From assembly GCF_024509145.1 (NCBI RefSeq), contig NC_071575.1, positions 54,292,269-54,356,268 on the forward strand: a stretch of DNA of 64,000 nt, given 5' to 3'. A program made the position numbers and the translations under genes. Shown piece by piece: positions 1 to 12,900 of this stretch. The notes below the pieces were generated by a model. The model searched no databases and was not told the DNA's origin. It worked only from the letters and a program-made list of their open reading frames with translations. Within the stretch, counting starts at the first letter, position 1; each line of letters begins with the position of its first letter. Source of the stretch: Vidua macroura (Eukaryota > Chordata > Aves > Passeriformes > Viduidae).

Positions 1-771
1 TTCAAAGAAATAGTAGTTACATAGTTACAACTAAAAAGAGCTGTGTTGCATTGCACACCACAAAGCCAAGGGACAAAACCTAATTCCCTGGCTATTTGTT
101 CTGATAGTTTCTTGAATTACTAATTTTTGGGGCTACAAAGAACGGATGTGAAGTAGAGAAGCCCAAGAAATGCAAATGGAAGAAGACATAGTAGCTGGGT
201 TCTGTGCCTATTGATTACTGTGTTCTGTGCCTTGAAGGAGGCCTGGATAAGATTTATTCTGCTCTCGTTTTTCTGGTCTAAAGCAGAAGGAAATGCTGTA
301 GGTGATTCCATGACTAGGAATGCAATGGTGCCCTCTTGTGTGAAAGTGAAATTTTATCAGCAATGGAGACCGTCAGAAAGTCCTAAAATTAAAGTACTTT
401 TATGAGAGTGCTTACAATATAGAGGTACTAGTTTTGAAAAAAGTTTATATAAACTATTAGTTTAGCCATGATCTAATTAGTTTAGCAGATCTAATTAATT
501 AGAACCAGTATTAGTCTAGGTGTGCTCCGCTAACCTTAGTTAGAAGTGTGATTGCTTCCTCTTGTGGGTTAACACTTCCCTAAGCCTAGAAATTTATTCC
601 AACCCCCTTCATAGCCATGTTGGCTATGTAAAAGTCTTAGGTAAAGTACTGGCTTTGCTGGTCACTTTCTTACTGGTTTCAGGAGAGCTGGAACTTCCCC
701 TGTAGTGCTTGTTCTCCCCCAGACATCCTGTGTGCAATGAGTTTTCTCTGTCCTTGTGTTTGCATTTGCAG
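1..771. other. 5' flank or intron of IL17REL; no exon recognised
   Basis: The first visible exon starts mid-codon, so this is intron sequence if the leader exon lies off the window. No ATG-led signal peptide ending in a phase-1 donor could be placed here. Confidence 0.5.
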
Positions 772-921
772 GTGGCATTTTTAACAGCTTCTGCCATGAT
801 GCTCCTGCATCTTTATCTTCTGTGGTACTAAAAAGCATGAAGATCTCAACAGTGATGAAATGTGTCCAAGGAAGCCCATGCTCTCTTCACTTAAACATTA
901 AAGGAACACTGAGTCTGGATG
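772..921 (+). CDS. IL17REL: IL17REL exon 1 of those visible (start of ectodomain)
   Basis: The acceptor is a pyrimidine-rich tract ending TTTGCAG and the donor is G|GTAGGA. The exon begins with two bases completing a codon and ends after one base of the next. It encodes the first receptor motif, MKCVQGSPCSLHLNIKG, which resembles the opening strand of the IL-17 receptor N-terminal fibronectin-III-like domain. It cannot be the first coding exon, because it starts mid-codon and lacks a leader peptide. Confidence 0.75.
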
Positions 922-3900
922 GTAGGAATCAGTTTTACTACTGAGCCCTCTCTGTTCACTTTTTGTTTATGGCCATTCAGCCAAAATTTGTTCCATATTG
1001 TAATATTTGGGACCAAGCTGTTTTCATGTAATGTTATCAGAAAAATATTTTTGTGAAAGCATTTTACTACAAAACAGGATGACGTTGTGACCCTTCTCAA
1101 GTGAATGAGGACTAAGATAATGAATTCTGCTTTCCAATATAACATATGTAACTTGTCCTCTGCCAGTACCCCAAGCACACAGCTGTCCTTTTCTTCCTTG
1201 CTCTGCCATTCATGCAGGCACACACACTAATTCTGTCTGCTCTGATAATCTGGACATGAGTGACTGCCCCTACAGAAGGAGAAGCAGTTTATTCATCTGA
1301 AGTTACAGTTCTCCACTACAAGAAAATGAAAGTGCATGAACTTTCTGTGCATAGTCTATTTTTACTAACACCTTGCCATTCATGTGCTTCATATGTTACC
1401 CTTTAGATGTTTCCTAGTTGCTTCACTCAGAGTTAATGGGTTTATTTTTAAACTTGCATAATTAAAGCTTCATTTGTAGCAATCTGTATTAAATCCTTGT
1501 TCCTACTCCCATGTGTGAGTTATATATAATGTCTCTTTTTTAACAGTGATATATGTGCCTTTCACTTAGAAGGAAAGCTTATGACATGATGTATTTTAAT
1601 TTATATTTTTGATCTTCTTAAAGATGCTTAAATTATATTTTTTCAATCTGTTCCTAAATCATTGCAGACAATATCCGTGGGCTGGAAATATGTTCTTTTT
1701 CACTGGACACACAGCAGTCTCAATGCATAAATGTGAGAATCACTAGGAAAAAAAGCAAGATGCTTAATGGAAAGAAGGTAAACATCTTTTATGCTTCAGC
1801 ATAACCAAATGAAACTCCACAACAAAATTCCCTTTTACAATATATAAAGTTAATTTTCCATCATTCTTGTACTTCTTCTGCCTACCTTTTGACAAGGGAG
1901 CCTGTCTCTGCAGAGCCTAATTTTCATACCAGTCTTGCTAGCTTTCTTTTTGTGCCCTCCAAATTGTGTGGAAGCTTTTCTGACTCTCTGACTCCAGTGT
2001 CTAGGAAGAGCAATGCTACAGAGATTTTAAGTGCATATTACTTCAGTCAAACCATATCACTGGAGTTTACACATCTAGAAGACAGACAGGTGCCTAAGCA
2101 CTTATGCTCATCTGTCCTAAACCCATTTAAGGGGCAATATGTGTTAAGGGGAAGTATTTGTTGCTAAAATTTTCAACTGAGGAAAAAAAGAACTGCCCTT
2201 GACCAACTGTTTGAAAGGCATGAATTTTTGGAGTTACTGGTGGATAACGGTTACTAATCCTGCACACAATGTGTTGCTTCATGTACTTTGTACACCTTAC
2301 ACTGATTGCACATGTGGAACAAAGTTCTACCAAACTGCAGTTGCAGTTTGCACTTGGTGTCTCTTGATGATGGAACATCCATCCCTATGGGCAATGCAGG
2401 GCCACCAGCCAGCAACCAGTAGCTTTTAGAGTAAGGCAGGTTTATATGCAAGAATCAACAAACATATTTAATGAAATTTTCCTAGTTTCAGTTCAGTGAC
2501 TAAAATGGTGACATAAGACATTTTTTACCCTCCAAATGCCTTTACCAAATAGGAGAGTATCCAACATGAAAACCTACAAGGAATTTAATAGTTAACTGAT
2601 AGCAGTGAGGGAATGACCTGCTATAACTGTACCTCAACTTTTGTTTCTTAAATTACTTTCTGTCTCATAAACAGTTATTGAAATTAATACATTCTCTGAA
2701 GTTGCCATTAAATATTTAAACAGACTTTTTTTTTTTTTTCAATTCTGCAAATGTTTGTGCTTGTAAAATGCCTATAGACTGGAGCTTTTGATATTTCTAT
2801 GCTTTTAGGATTATTTGATATCTTGTAGATATTTGGATTTCTAAAAGTGAAGGTGATAGCAACATCCTGGATTAGAAATAATGGTACTGTTTGAAATCCT
2901 TTTATTAAGTTGTATCTGCTTCTTTTACATTCCTAATGCTACCTTATTGATTGCTTAATGCTGCTTTTAAATGTAAATATATCTGAATAAAGAATATTTA
3001 TTTCTTAAATATCTTAGCCAAAGGTTTTTCTGCATCTGGAAGTCATGTATTAACTTAATTTTATCAATGTTTTAAACAGGTACAGGTACAATTCAATTGC
3101 ATTGAAGTCAATGTAGCACAACACATCTATGTGACCATGAAAACTGTACCACATTACTGTGAAGTCAAGCTGAGTCAGCAATACTATGTTGAAGGTAGGA
3201 AAGCATCTTAAACCAGATGCTTTTCAAGAAATATCTTGTAAAATTATAAAAAAAAGAAAAAACACCAACCAACCAACCAACTAACCAAAAAACCCTCAAA
3301 GGCAAATGCACATCCAAATCGCATTCTGAGATATACTGACCTAACTGATCATGTATGCCAGGACAAGTCTTAGTTTACATTTCAGTGATTTTTTTTTTGT
3401 TAGCAAGTAAAGGGCTCAACTTGCTATAAAACCCAGAGTTTATGTCTAAAGGTACATAGAAAACTGAATTTACACTATGCATTTGTCCCTGTTGCCCTTC
3501 TTGTGATTGGCACGTGCTCTTTCTCTGCCTGCAGGTTCAGCCCTTCCTGCTCTCTGTGCCTCAGATGGAGCTTCTGCTTCTCTGCATGGGTGGCCCAGGG
3601 GTGGCTTCAGAAGCTGAGAAAAGATTAATAAGAAAGCCTATAGAAATTTATTTTTACTTTCATTAACTAGCTGTTCTATAGCCTGTTTACATGTAACTGG
3701 AAAAGATTAGGTAGCATTTTTCCAGTTTTTTGGGGTGAAGTGCCCACAAATTTTTTTACAAATTATGCCATGTACATACAAAAATAGATTCAGCACTGTG
3801 GTCCAACCAAGATACGGTGTGGCCAGAGAAGGAAAAAGCAAAAAATGACGTGAGACCTCTTGTTTGATCCCATGCCTGGGACTGTTCTGCCTTCCCACAT

Positions 3901-6900
3901 CCAGAGCCAATGGATGGGTGCTTCTTGCCCTTGCCCCTTGGTACAGTGTCATCTCTGCTGTATGGTTTCACACTTTGGTACAAGTAAGGCCTTTTTGTGC
4001 TTAAAAAGCCTTCAATTTTCTTATCAATCCTGATTCACTATTGAAGTATATAAGTACTTTGCGAATAAAGAGGGGAGGAAACAAAGTTTTATGAAGCCCA
4101 GTTTTAAGACACATTACCAGGGTGAGTGAACAGATGAAAATAGGAAATATTTCTTGGTGGAAAAGGATTCAGTGGGGAAATTAGAGTAAAATGCTGCTCC
4201 AATGCTGTGTTATGCAAGGAGGAGTGAAAGCAACACACGAAAAGTTGTTTTAATGTTCTTAAGAGTTAAGTTTTGGAGATAAAAATACCAGATATTCTGA
4301 AAGTATTGCCTGGCTTCTAATTCTGGTAAGCTCCCTAGGAGCTAGGTAGGGTGTTTCTTTCTAAGACTGGAGTCAGAATAGCAAAAATACAGAGTTATTG
4401 ATAACAGAGAAATGAGCCTGGTAAACAACGGGAGTTGTTTTTTGAAGAAAAAGTAACCAAAATTAATATTATTACTCAAATTATTGTTAGGTTCTAGGTA
4501 AAGAAGTGTGGTGCTATATCCTCAGTTGCAGCCTTAACTGCTGATGAGGTTTCCCAGTAGAAACCCCAGACTGGGGAGATAGATCCTTAAGGCATATTGT
4601 GATATAATCTCTGTGTGTGGGAAGAGTACTTCTCTATTTTGCTGTTTATCTAAAAATGTGTGCAAGTCTGCCCTTAAAAAGAGGGATGAGAGAGGTTTTC
4701 TCTTGGGAATCTACTGGATAATTTGGCAGTTTTTTTACGCAGTTTTATCAACAAAGCAGCACTGAAACAGACTCTGCCTTCTACTTTGCAGATTGCAGAA
4801 ACAATGATGTGGGAAAATATATTCCAGCTTGTTCGGGTGAGCTGAACTCCTGTGCAACTTAGAGCTGTGAGATATTTCTAGTGACCTATACAATGGCATG
4901 TTTTCCTACTTAAATGAGCAGGGAGAAAAAATTATGATTTCCAACTACCACTACTTATAATTACCATCTAGTTGATAGGTAATGTTCTGGAAATGTATTG
5001 CTATTGAAATGGTACATGGTAATATTCTGGAAATATATTTCAATTGAAAATGCTACATGTGAGGTAAAGGTTTTGATATTCTATTTGATTTCTAAGCTTT
5101 TGGAAATAGATGTGTGTTCTTTTAATGCACTTTGGATTGCTGGTTTTATGTTTTGTCTATTGACAGACCTCATAAATAGATTGAAACTAATTTGCCAAAC
5201 TGCTATACTGCTTTTGGCATACCTCTGAATATATATATATATATATTTCTTCCACATATTACATTTGTCTATCATAGTTGCACATATTCTCTATGTAGGA
5301 AAATTACAATCTTGGGATAATCAGCCCTTATAGTAGTTTTAGTGTGTATATTTCAAATATTTGTAGATAAACTACATAAGATTCCAAGTACTAAGGTTGA
5401 GTTAAAATTGGTAGGTGTTTGGCCTCTCAGTATTACAAGTGCTAAGCTAAATAATGCTGAATGAAAATTATATCTCATAAAAAATGAGGACTATTAGAGT
5501 ATAAAGTAATAATAATTTTAAACATTCTAGGTAAGATTCTATAGATGTTGAGTTCCATCTCCATCAAATTATGAAATATATTCTGTACCTTTTATAAATA
5601 GATAAAATAGAAACAATAAAGTTATAAAGAAACAGTTGTAATAATTTCATGCTTGATTTTATTTTTTTTCAGCTGGAAAGTTAGATTATAATTTAGACAG
5701 GGCAAGGAAAATTGTAACAGTGAATGTATCCAACTTTCCCCGAGATCACGATTATTATGTTCGCCTGTGCCATAAATGGTTTACCTGTGAAGATGTTGGG
5801 GCATTTGCTGTGGTGAGTGAAACTCATGATGCTTTGGGGAACTGGTGGGGGGGGGTTGCCTTGCAGATGGCAATACTCATTAAGGTCATAGTTATAGGAA
5901 ATGCCATCTATGTCTATATCTATAGCTAAATCATCTGTATCACCTCTATAATCTATATCTATATCTGTATCTATCTGTATTTATATCTATATCATCTCTG
6001 TCTATATTTATCTATATCTATTATTTAGCTTTATTAAAAGAAGTTTACTGTCCTGGATTTATGACCATCTTTTTCATTTCAGATACAAGGAAAGGAATCT
6101 TTTAAATCCATTTCTCTGAAATATTCTCAGCTACTCCCTTGTCTTTGCATTGAGGTAATACAGTCTGGAATTTGGTATATATTTGTGTTTTTGATTAAAG
6201 AAATTTTATCAGGCATTTGTGGTAAGAAAGGAGGAAAAACCTGAGGGAAAAAGGCTCTAGAACCAAGTTTTTGACTAAGGCTTTTTTTGACCTTAGAATT
6301 ACGTAAATGTAAGGAAGAGATTTTTTAAGATATGCTAATTAAAACATGGCAATCAGAAGAAAATGGGATAAAATTTACAATAATTTATGGAATGTCTTGT
6401 GTAATATTATTTTGACTAATTTTTTTATAAACGATGAAAAGACAGAAGACATAATCTGACTGAATGTCAGCAGCATTTGATATAGAAAAACTAAAACAGG
6501 AATTGAGGAAACCGAGAGCAAGAACAAGATTTGAGTGGTAGATAATACCTGGCTGCAAGACTAATTCAGCAATTCCTGTTGGATGGGCCTGTGCTGGTAG
6601 GGAGGTTGCTTAAGGATGACACTTAGAGTCATTCTAATATAAATATTTTCATCAATGACATGGGGACAAAATGCAGGAATGTGTAATGGGATTTGCTTGG
6701 AACACAGTTGGGACCTATAATTAAAATGGAAGAGGGTCAGGGTGATTGGAAGAGACTAGAAATCTTCATATGTGACATGATTGAAGGACGATGAAGTGTA
6801 AAATATGAAGTGCAAGTTCATGTACTTTGATAAAAAGAATTCTTGCTGTAAGATGTGAGTCCTCATTTAGAAATAACAGTGGAAGAAAAAAGATCTGGCT

Positions 6901-9900
6901 GAAATAGTTGGTCACAGGGTGAGTAACTAGCTTGCTTCCATGATATCAGCATGTAAAACATGAACAAAAGTCTAGTGAGTTAGATTATTACAAGCTAACA
7001 GGAAAGTATGGGCAAGGCCTTCTTTGAAATACTGTAAAGAATTCTTGTATTCAAGAAAGATTAATTCAAAAGGAAGATGCACATAAAAGATCGGTAGTGG
7101 CTGGGGAATGAAGAGACTGTTTTACAAAGGAGATTCAAATACCGTGTTTCCATTAGCCTGGTAAAACACATGCAAAGAGAAAATATCTTTGCTGTGTAAA
7201 TACAGACCAGAAGGGTCACTTATAAGGAAAAATAAGATATGTTTTAAACAAAAGCCATTCTTGTAATGAGAAGGAAGGGGGATAAACTTCATTCCATGAA
7301 TGTATTCAGGATAGTTACAGATTTTGATGATAACCTGAGATGTGAGATTTTGGAATGTCTTTCATACAAAGAATAAAAGGTCCCAAACAAATTTAAGATT
7401 ATCTTGATAACATAGAAAGATGCTATGTGAACCTAGTTTTCTCACTGAATTTTGGGCTTGGGTTTACCTTGCAGATTAAGATATCTAAATGTAGATATCC
7501 AAATATAGATATCTACATTTGAATTAGGTGTCCAAACTCTTAAAGTCAATGGAGATCTAATTAATGCAATCAGTTGCTCAACTGACCAAAGGTAGATGGC
7601 CTATCCTTTTGGGATGTGCTGGACTGCACTGTAGATTCCACTGGCTGCACTGGCTGGGTCTTCATAAGGCTACTGTGATAGTAATTTGAGCACTTTAAGT
7701 CACATTTAGATGTGTACATTGTGGGACCTAAAATCACATACCTAAATAGGCAAGCTGAACCACAAAGTCTGGTTGAAGCCTAGGGAATTTTTTCATTCCA
7801 CTCTGAAAATATGAGGTCATTAGAAAAACTTTATTCCTCTCAGTGTATACACAGAAAATTCTGCAATAGGATTGCTAAGCAAACAGATGGGAACTCCAAA
7901 TAACAGAAACATTTGCACATGAATCTAAATTAATAGGGCGTAGCAGCAGCCATGCATATATACTTGGAGACTGGGTTAAGGGTTAGTCTTCAGATTTTAA
8001 GAATGCATCCTTTACCATTGCCCAGGCCAGGAGATCTTATATTATGATTATTGAATATTTTGATTCCCCTAGAAAGTAATGACACTCTAAGAAACATAAC
8101 GAAAATCATACTGGACGGTTTTCTAAATGAAATTGGACCAAATATATGACTTAGAAATAGGAATATAGTGTTAGAAGGGATCACCTTAGTTCAATGCCCC
8201 TAATGATGAACAACAAAATGAAAAAAATAGTGCAAAACTTCTTTTAAAATGACTTCCAAAACTTTCTAACAAACCTTATCTTTGGCAGGAAAATTTTCTG
8301 TCACATTCTACCTGAAATATTAAAAACATGTGTGTCTGACAACCTCTAACTGATGTCCACTGTTTGATTGTAGGGTTGGCTGGCACTTCCAGATGCAAGG
8401 AGGATTCAACTTTGCCCCTTTGAAAATGGCAAGTACTGCATGCTTACTCTTTATAGGAGTGACTTTCAGCTCCATTAGTAGGTCACAATTTAAATTAATC
8501 TACACTGAAAATCATGTATTGCAAAACTTCAAGGAAATAATCATATTGCTTTTTTTTTATTGTGGGTAGATGAAATAACTTTCAGACCAAATAATTCACA
8601 AAGTTTATGCCAACAAAAACACTAAGTGTTTTTAACACTAGTGCTTGTAACACTAACTTTCCAGTAATTTCCCACATTTTCTGAAGTGACACGCAAACTG
8701 GGCAGAAGGAATAAAAGGTCAGCTTAGAAATGGTGTGAGAAGAGGGCTTCAAGGAGACATTTGACGGTGTCCAATTTCCAACTAAAAGGAGGGAGCAAGG
8801 AGTTGAAAAAGGAGACAGTTAACTAAATAGTCCTATGATTAACAGGAAATTATTCACACAAATATTCCAGCAATATCAGAAACTGGTCTGAGAAGACAGC
8901 TCAGAAAGAAACAGAAAAACAGAAAAAGAAATTGTCTTCTTTGCACACATATGAAAGTAATTTTTTTACCAGGCAAATAGAAAAAAGTGTGGCCTAAAAA
9001 GTGTTTTATTGTTTTAAGTCCAAGATTTTGGTTTAAAGCACATGTAGAGGTACTAGACTTATTAACTGTGTTGGTTCCTGTCTGGACATTTTGAATAATG
9101 TTTTCCCTCTCTCTTTGTGCACAGATACACAGGTGCTATGGGACAATATTGTTTATAATCCATCAACACAAACCCTTGCCTGGGAGCCAGTCTGTCCTGT
9201 CCTTGTCATGGTTAACCTATGCAGGTTCACCAAGTCAAATGACCATTGTGAAGATATAGAAAAATCTTTCAAAAATTCTTCTGAGAAAGTAAGTGCTGTG
9301 TGGATTAATTCAAACTGTGAGATTGAAAGGCATCACCAAAGGCATAATGTGAAGGCATAATAGACTTTGGTATAAAAGCAGTTGCAAATTCCTCACTTCT
9401 TCTCTGATACTTAAAACTATTAATAATCACAGTCTGTTCTTGCACACTAATCATATGATTTATTCAAAATAGTCACTGACTCATTATAAAGAAATAAAAA
9501 GTGGACATGACTGGGCAGCTAGTAATGTTTGCTAAATTCTTTGGGGTAAATAGGATCTGCTTTATATTTATAGTTCATGTCAGATTCCCTTTAAAGTAAG
9601 GGAGACACACATTGCAAGGACAATTCTTCTCATCTGTAGATAGGCATAGTAGGTTGGAGGGATTTCTCTCTGATGGTACCACCTTCTTTTTACTGTCATA
9701 AAAGTCTCTTGTGATTAGATCAGATGTAGATATTTAACATTTAGACACCAGAAATGTAAATTAGATGAAGCTAAATCTCTTTAAATATTTTTGGAGACAT
9801 AACAGTACTTTGGTAGGCCACAATTGTTTTGTAATTAAGATCTTCCTGCAGTGCCTTCCTCAACCTAGTCCAATGTCTTGAAATTGTGGGTGCTGAAATA

Positions 9901-12900
9901 TTGTGTCACTTAGTTCTTCCAGCACTTATTTTCTCAAGTTGAGGAGGGTTGAGATTTGAATGGCTTAACACTTCAATCTGAAATCTGATGATACTGAATG
10001 CTCTGGCTTTTTGAGGTTCGTTAGAATTAATTTAATAATGAAAAATAAGTTTCAGGCTTGCCTGATTGTGGAGAGAAAGTAATAAACTTAAAGTAACAAC
10101 AGAAAAGCAAAAAAAAAAAAAATCAATCATAAGATATTAATTCTGAAACTTTTGGATTAATATTATTATTCTGATGACATGATTGGGGAGGGGGTGGGGC
10201 TGACTCAAGACTGTCAAATGCTTTTGTGATTAGGAACTCCTGGCCAAGCCTTTAGTGATTGCTAAGATTCATCATTTATGAGTTCCAACAAAGCTTTGAT
10301 CTTGAAAAAACAGATTAATTTAATTCTAGATGCGAGTGATCACTGTGGGATTATTCATCTGCTGGCAACAAGTACAATTAATTGCTTGCAGGAGAGAAAA
10401 AGGAAAAAAAGGGAAAATAAGACTAAAATGGGTTCTGGCTGGTAATGGTTGTATCTGTTACCAGAACAGAATCCAAATTTATTACATAGTATGAGCGGTT
10501 TTCTGTATTTACTGATTGTATTTAATGACTGAACATTAATATTAATCATAGAACCATAGAGTGTCCTGAGCTGGAAGGACCCACAAGGATCATCAATATT
10601 CATGGATAGAATGGATTCTCTTTTTTTTCCCTCATTAATTCTAACAAGCTTGATGTTGAATTTGGTCCATTTATTGTACTGTAACCCTGAAAACCATCTC
10701 TGTAGTATGCTGGAAACTACTGCATATTCCTCAGATAGGGCCACCTGCCCTGTAAGTAAGTAAATAAGGCCACGCACTCTAATACTATGTATTGACTTAG
10801 GCACAAAAGCTGCATCACTCCTCTTTACTGAGGCTGGAGCTTTCTCTGTCAATGACAAAGCTGCTTCCAGGTGTGAGCAGATTCCTACAGAGCTATCTGC
10901 TGGGACAGTGTTGTTATGTTCTCAAAAGAAGTTACAGGAAGGAAGTGTTTGCCTGTGTATGGTGTTCAGTCACTTGAGCAACAAGGGCTTATTTCAGTAG
11001 GATCAGTTATATGTGTAGCAATTGTTTATATAAGACAAGGCTTTTTGTGGTGAAGCCCGTGGTGGGTAAACAATTGTTAATCAAGAAAACAACATTTTGT
11101 GGATTGCTTAAGTGGATTTCTAAAATTCAACTTATGTTTCACTGTTCTGAAATATAAGTATGGAAAATTGAAAGATTTCTCAACTGATGGTGGAATACTT
11201 TTGGATGTGTGTTTAAGTGTACTGCTGAGTTGTACATGAGTGGCAAATAAGGGGTTGAAACAAGTTGACTTTGTAATCAGAATTTTGCACAAGCCACCAT
11301 AGAATCAATTAATTTAGCTCTAATGGGTCAGTCTGACCATAAAAAATTCTACATGTTGCAGATAAAAAGAAGCAAAATATTCAGTAATCCAAAGCAGCAG
11401 TTGTTTCTAACCATTTTATGTGATAAACTTCCTGGGATATTTATGAATTAAACAAAGCAGTTGTCTTCGCATTAATCAAGCCATGAAAATTTCAATAGTT
11501 GATTTTGTGAAACTAGTTAATAAAACTAGTTAATGCTGAGTGCTCTGTCTTCCAGCAGGTTAAATATTCTCGTGTGGACACTCACCCAAGACTTTGCATG
11601 AAGGTAAAGGAATTTCTTAGTAAAACACATACTAACTGCCCTTCTGTCTCTAAAATAAATGAGCTGCTGATGTTCTTTATGATCACTATTTTGTTTCATA
11701 GCTCTGATGAATGGGAACTGAGAATGAAGGAAAAGTGAAGGATTAGATTAGAAGGTGATTGTTTTGAAGTGCAACAGCAATGATAGATAGGACACATGTC
11801 AGATTGTTCCCTTCCTTTTTGTCTGTTTAAGAAAATCAGGAAAAAATGTTTTTCGTCAATGCAAACTCTGAAGAATGTGCTAAACTTAACATATAAAGTT
11901 TTTCATAGTAAATATTTGAAAATAAAATTATCAACACAGTACATTTAATGGAGACTCTTTACTATTCTAATTGAGGAAAAAAAAACCAAATAAGGCCAAT
12001 ACAGGCATATTATTGTTTTCTTTTAGATTACTTTTAACTTCGTGGGACTAGATATTTCTGTAAAATATGCGTGCTTATAAATACCTGAAGAATTAGGGGA
12101 TCTAATTTGGTCAAGGTTTGGAGGATACCATAAAGGAGGAAAACAGTGAATTAATCTTCTGCAACTTTCTGGAATGCCCCGATCATCACTAGTTGAATAT
12201 TTTGCCGCAGATTGAAATGGAAAATCTGGTTTTCCTAACAGATTTCTCTGCTTTCAGTTTACAACCAAACGAGGATCTTGGATTAAATGTCCATTTGCTC
12301 ATGGAGAATTTCCAGGTAAATATATATTTTTAAAATTGCATAACATTATATTGTGGAAAGTATTTAAATCACTAGATATGAGCTGTCTCTTAAGTGAGAA
12401 GTGTTCATAACACTGTAAATGGTAAACTAAGTCAAAGAGATTTGACAGCTTGTTACTTCTATGTATCCTCAGTAGATCTAGTGTTCATCAGTATAAAGAG
12501 TAACTTGTAGGAATCAAAATAATTACTTGCATATAATTTGATAACACTTAAAAATACAAAAACCTTTTATTTTAGGCATAAATTTTAGAATATAATGTAT
12601 GGTCTTTGTACATCTAAAAGTAAGTATTTTCCCCTAATATCAGCCTGGAAAATGAGAACTGCTGCAGTTGCAGAACAAATACAAGTTTTCTTCACGTCCC
12701 AAACCAAGGCACAGTTCTCAGTGCTTGTGTGTAACAGGACGCAGATGGCTTCATGTGACTCTCTTGGGATGCACCATTCAGTCTCTGTGGTTTGTATATA
12801 TTATTTCTTAAACATCTTAAGACTTTTAAACATACCTAACTTATTATTCCATATATTCTGCAGCTTGAATCCATTAATAAACCATGTACATATTGGAACA

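Noticed and set aside
211..405. Possible signal-peptide exon with a hydrophobic run (IRFILLSFFW)
   Set aside because: It lacks an ATG in the proper place and no phase-1 donor links it to exon 1.
8165..8330. Possible antisense CR1 fragment before exon 7
   Set aside because: Only a short GAAGGGATCACCTTAGTTCA-like phrase resembles CR1; the rest does not follow the family order.
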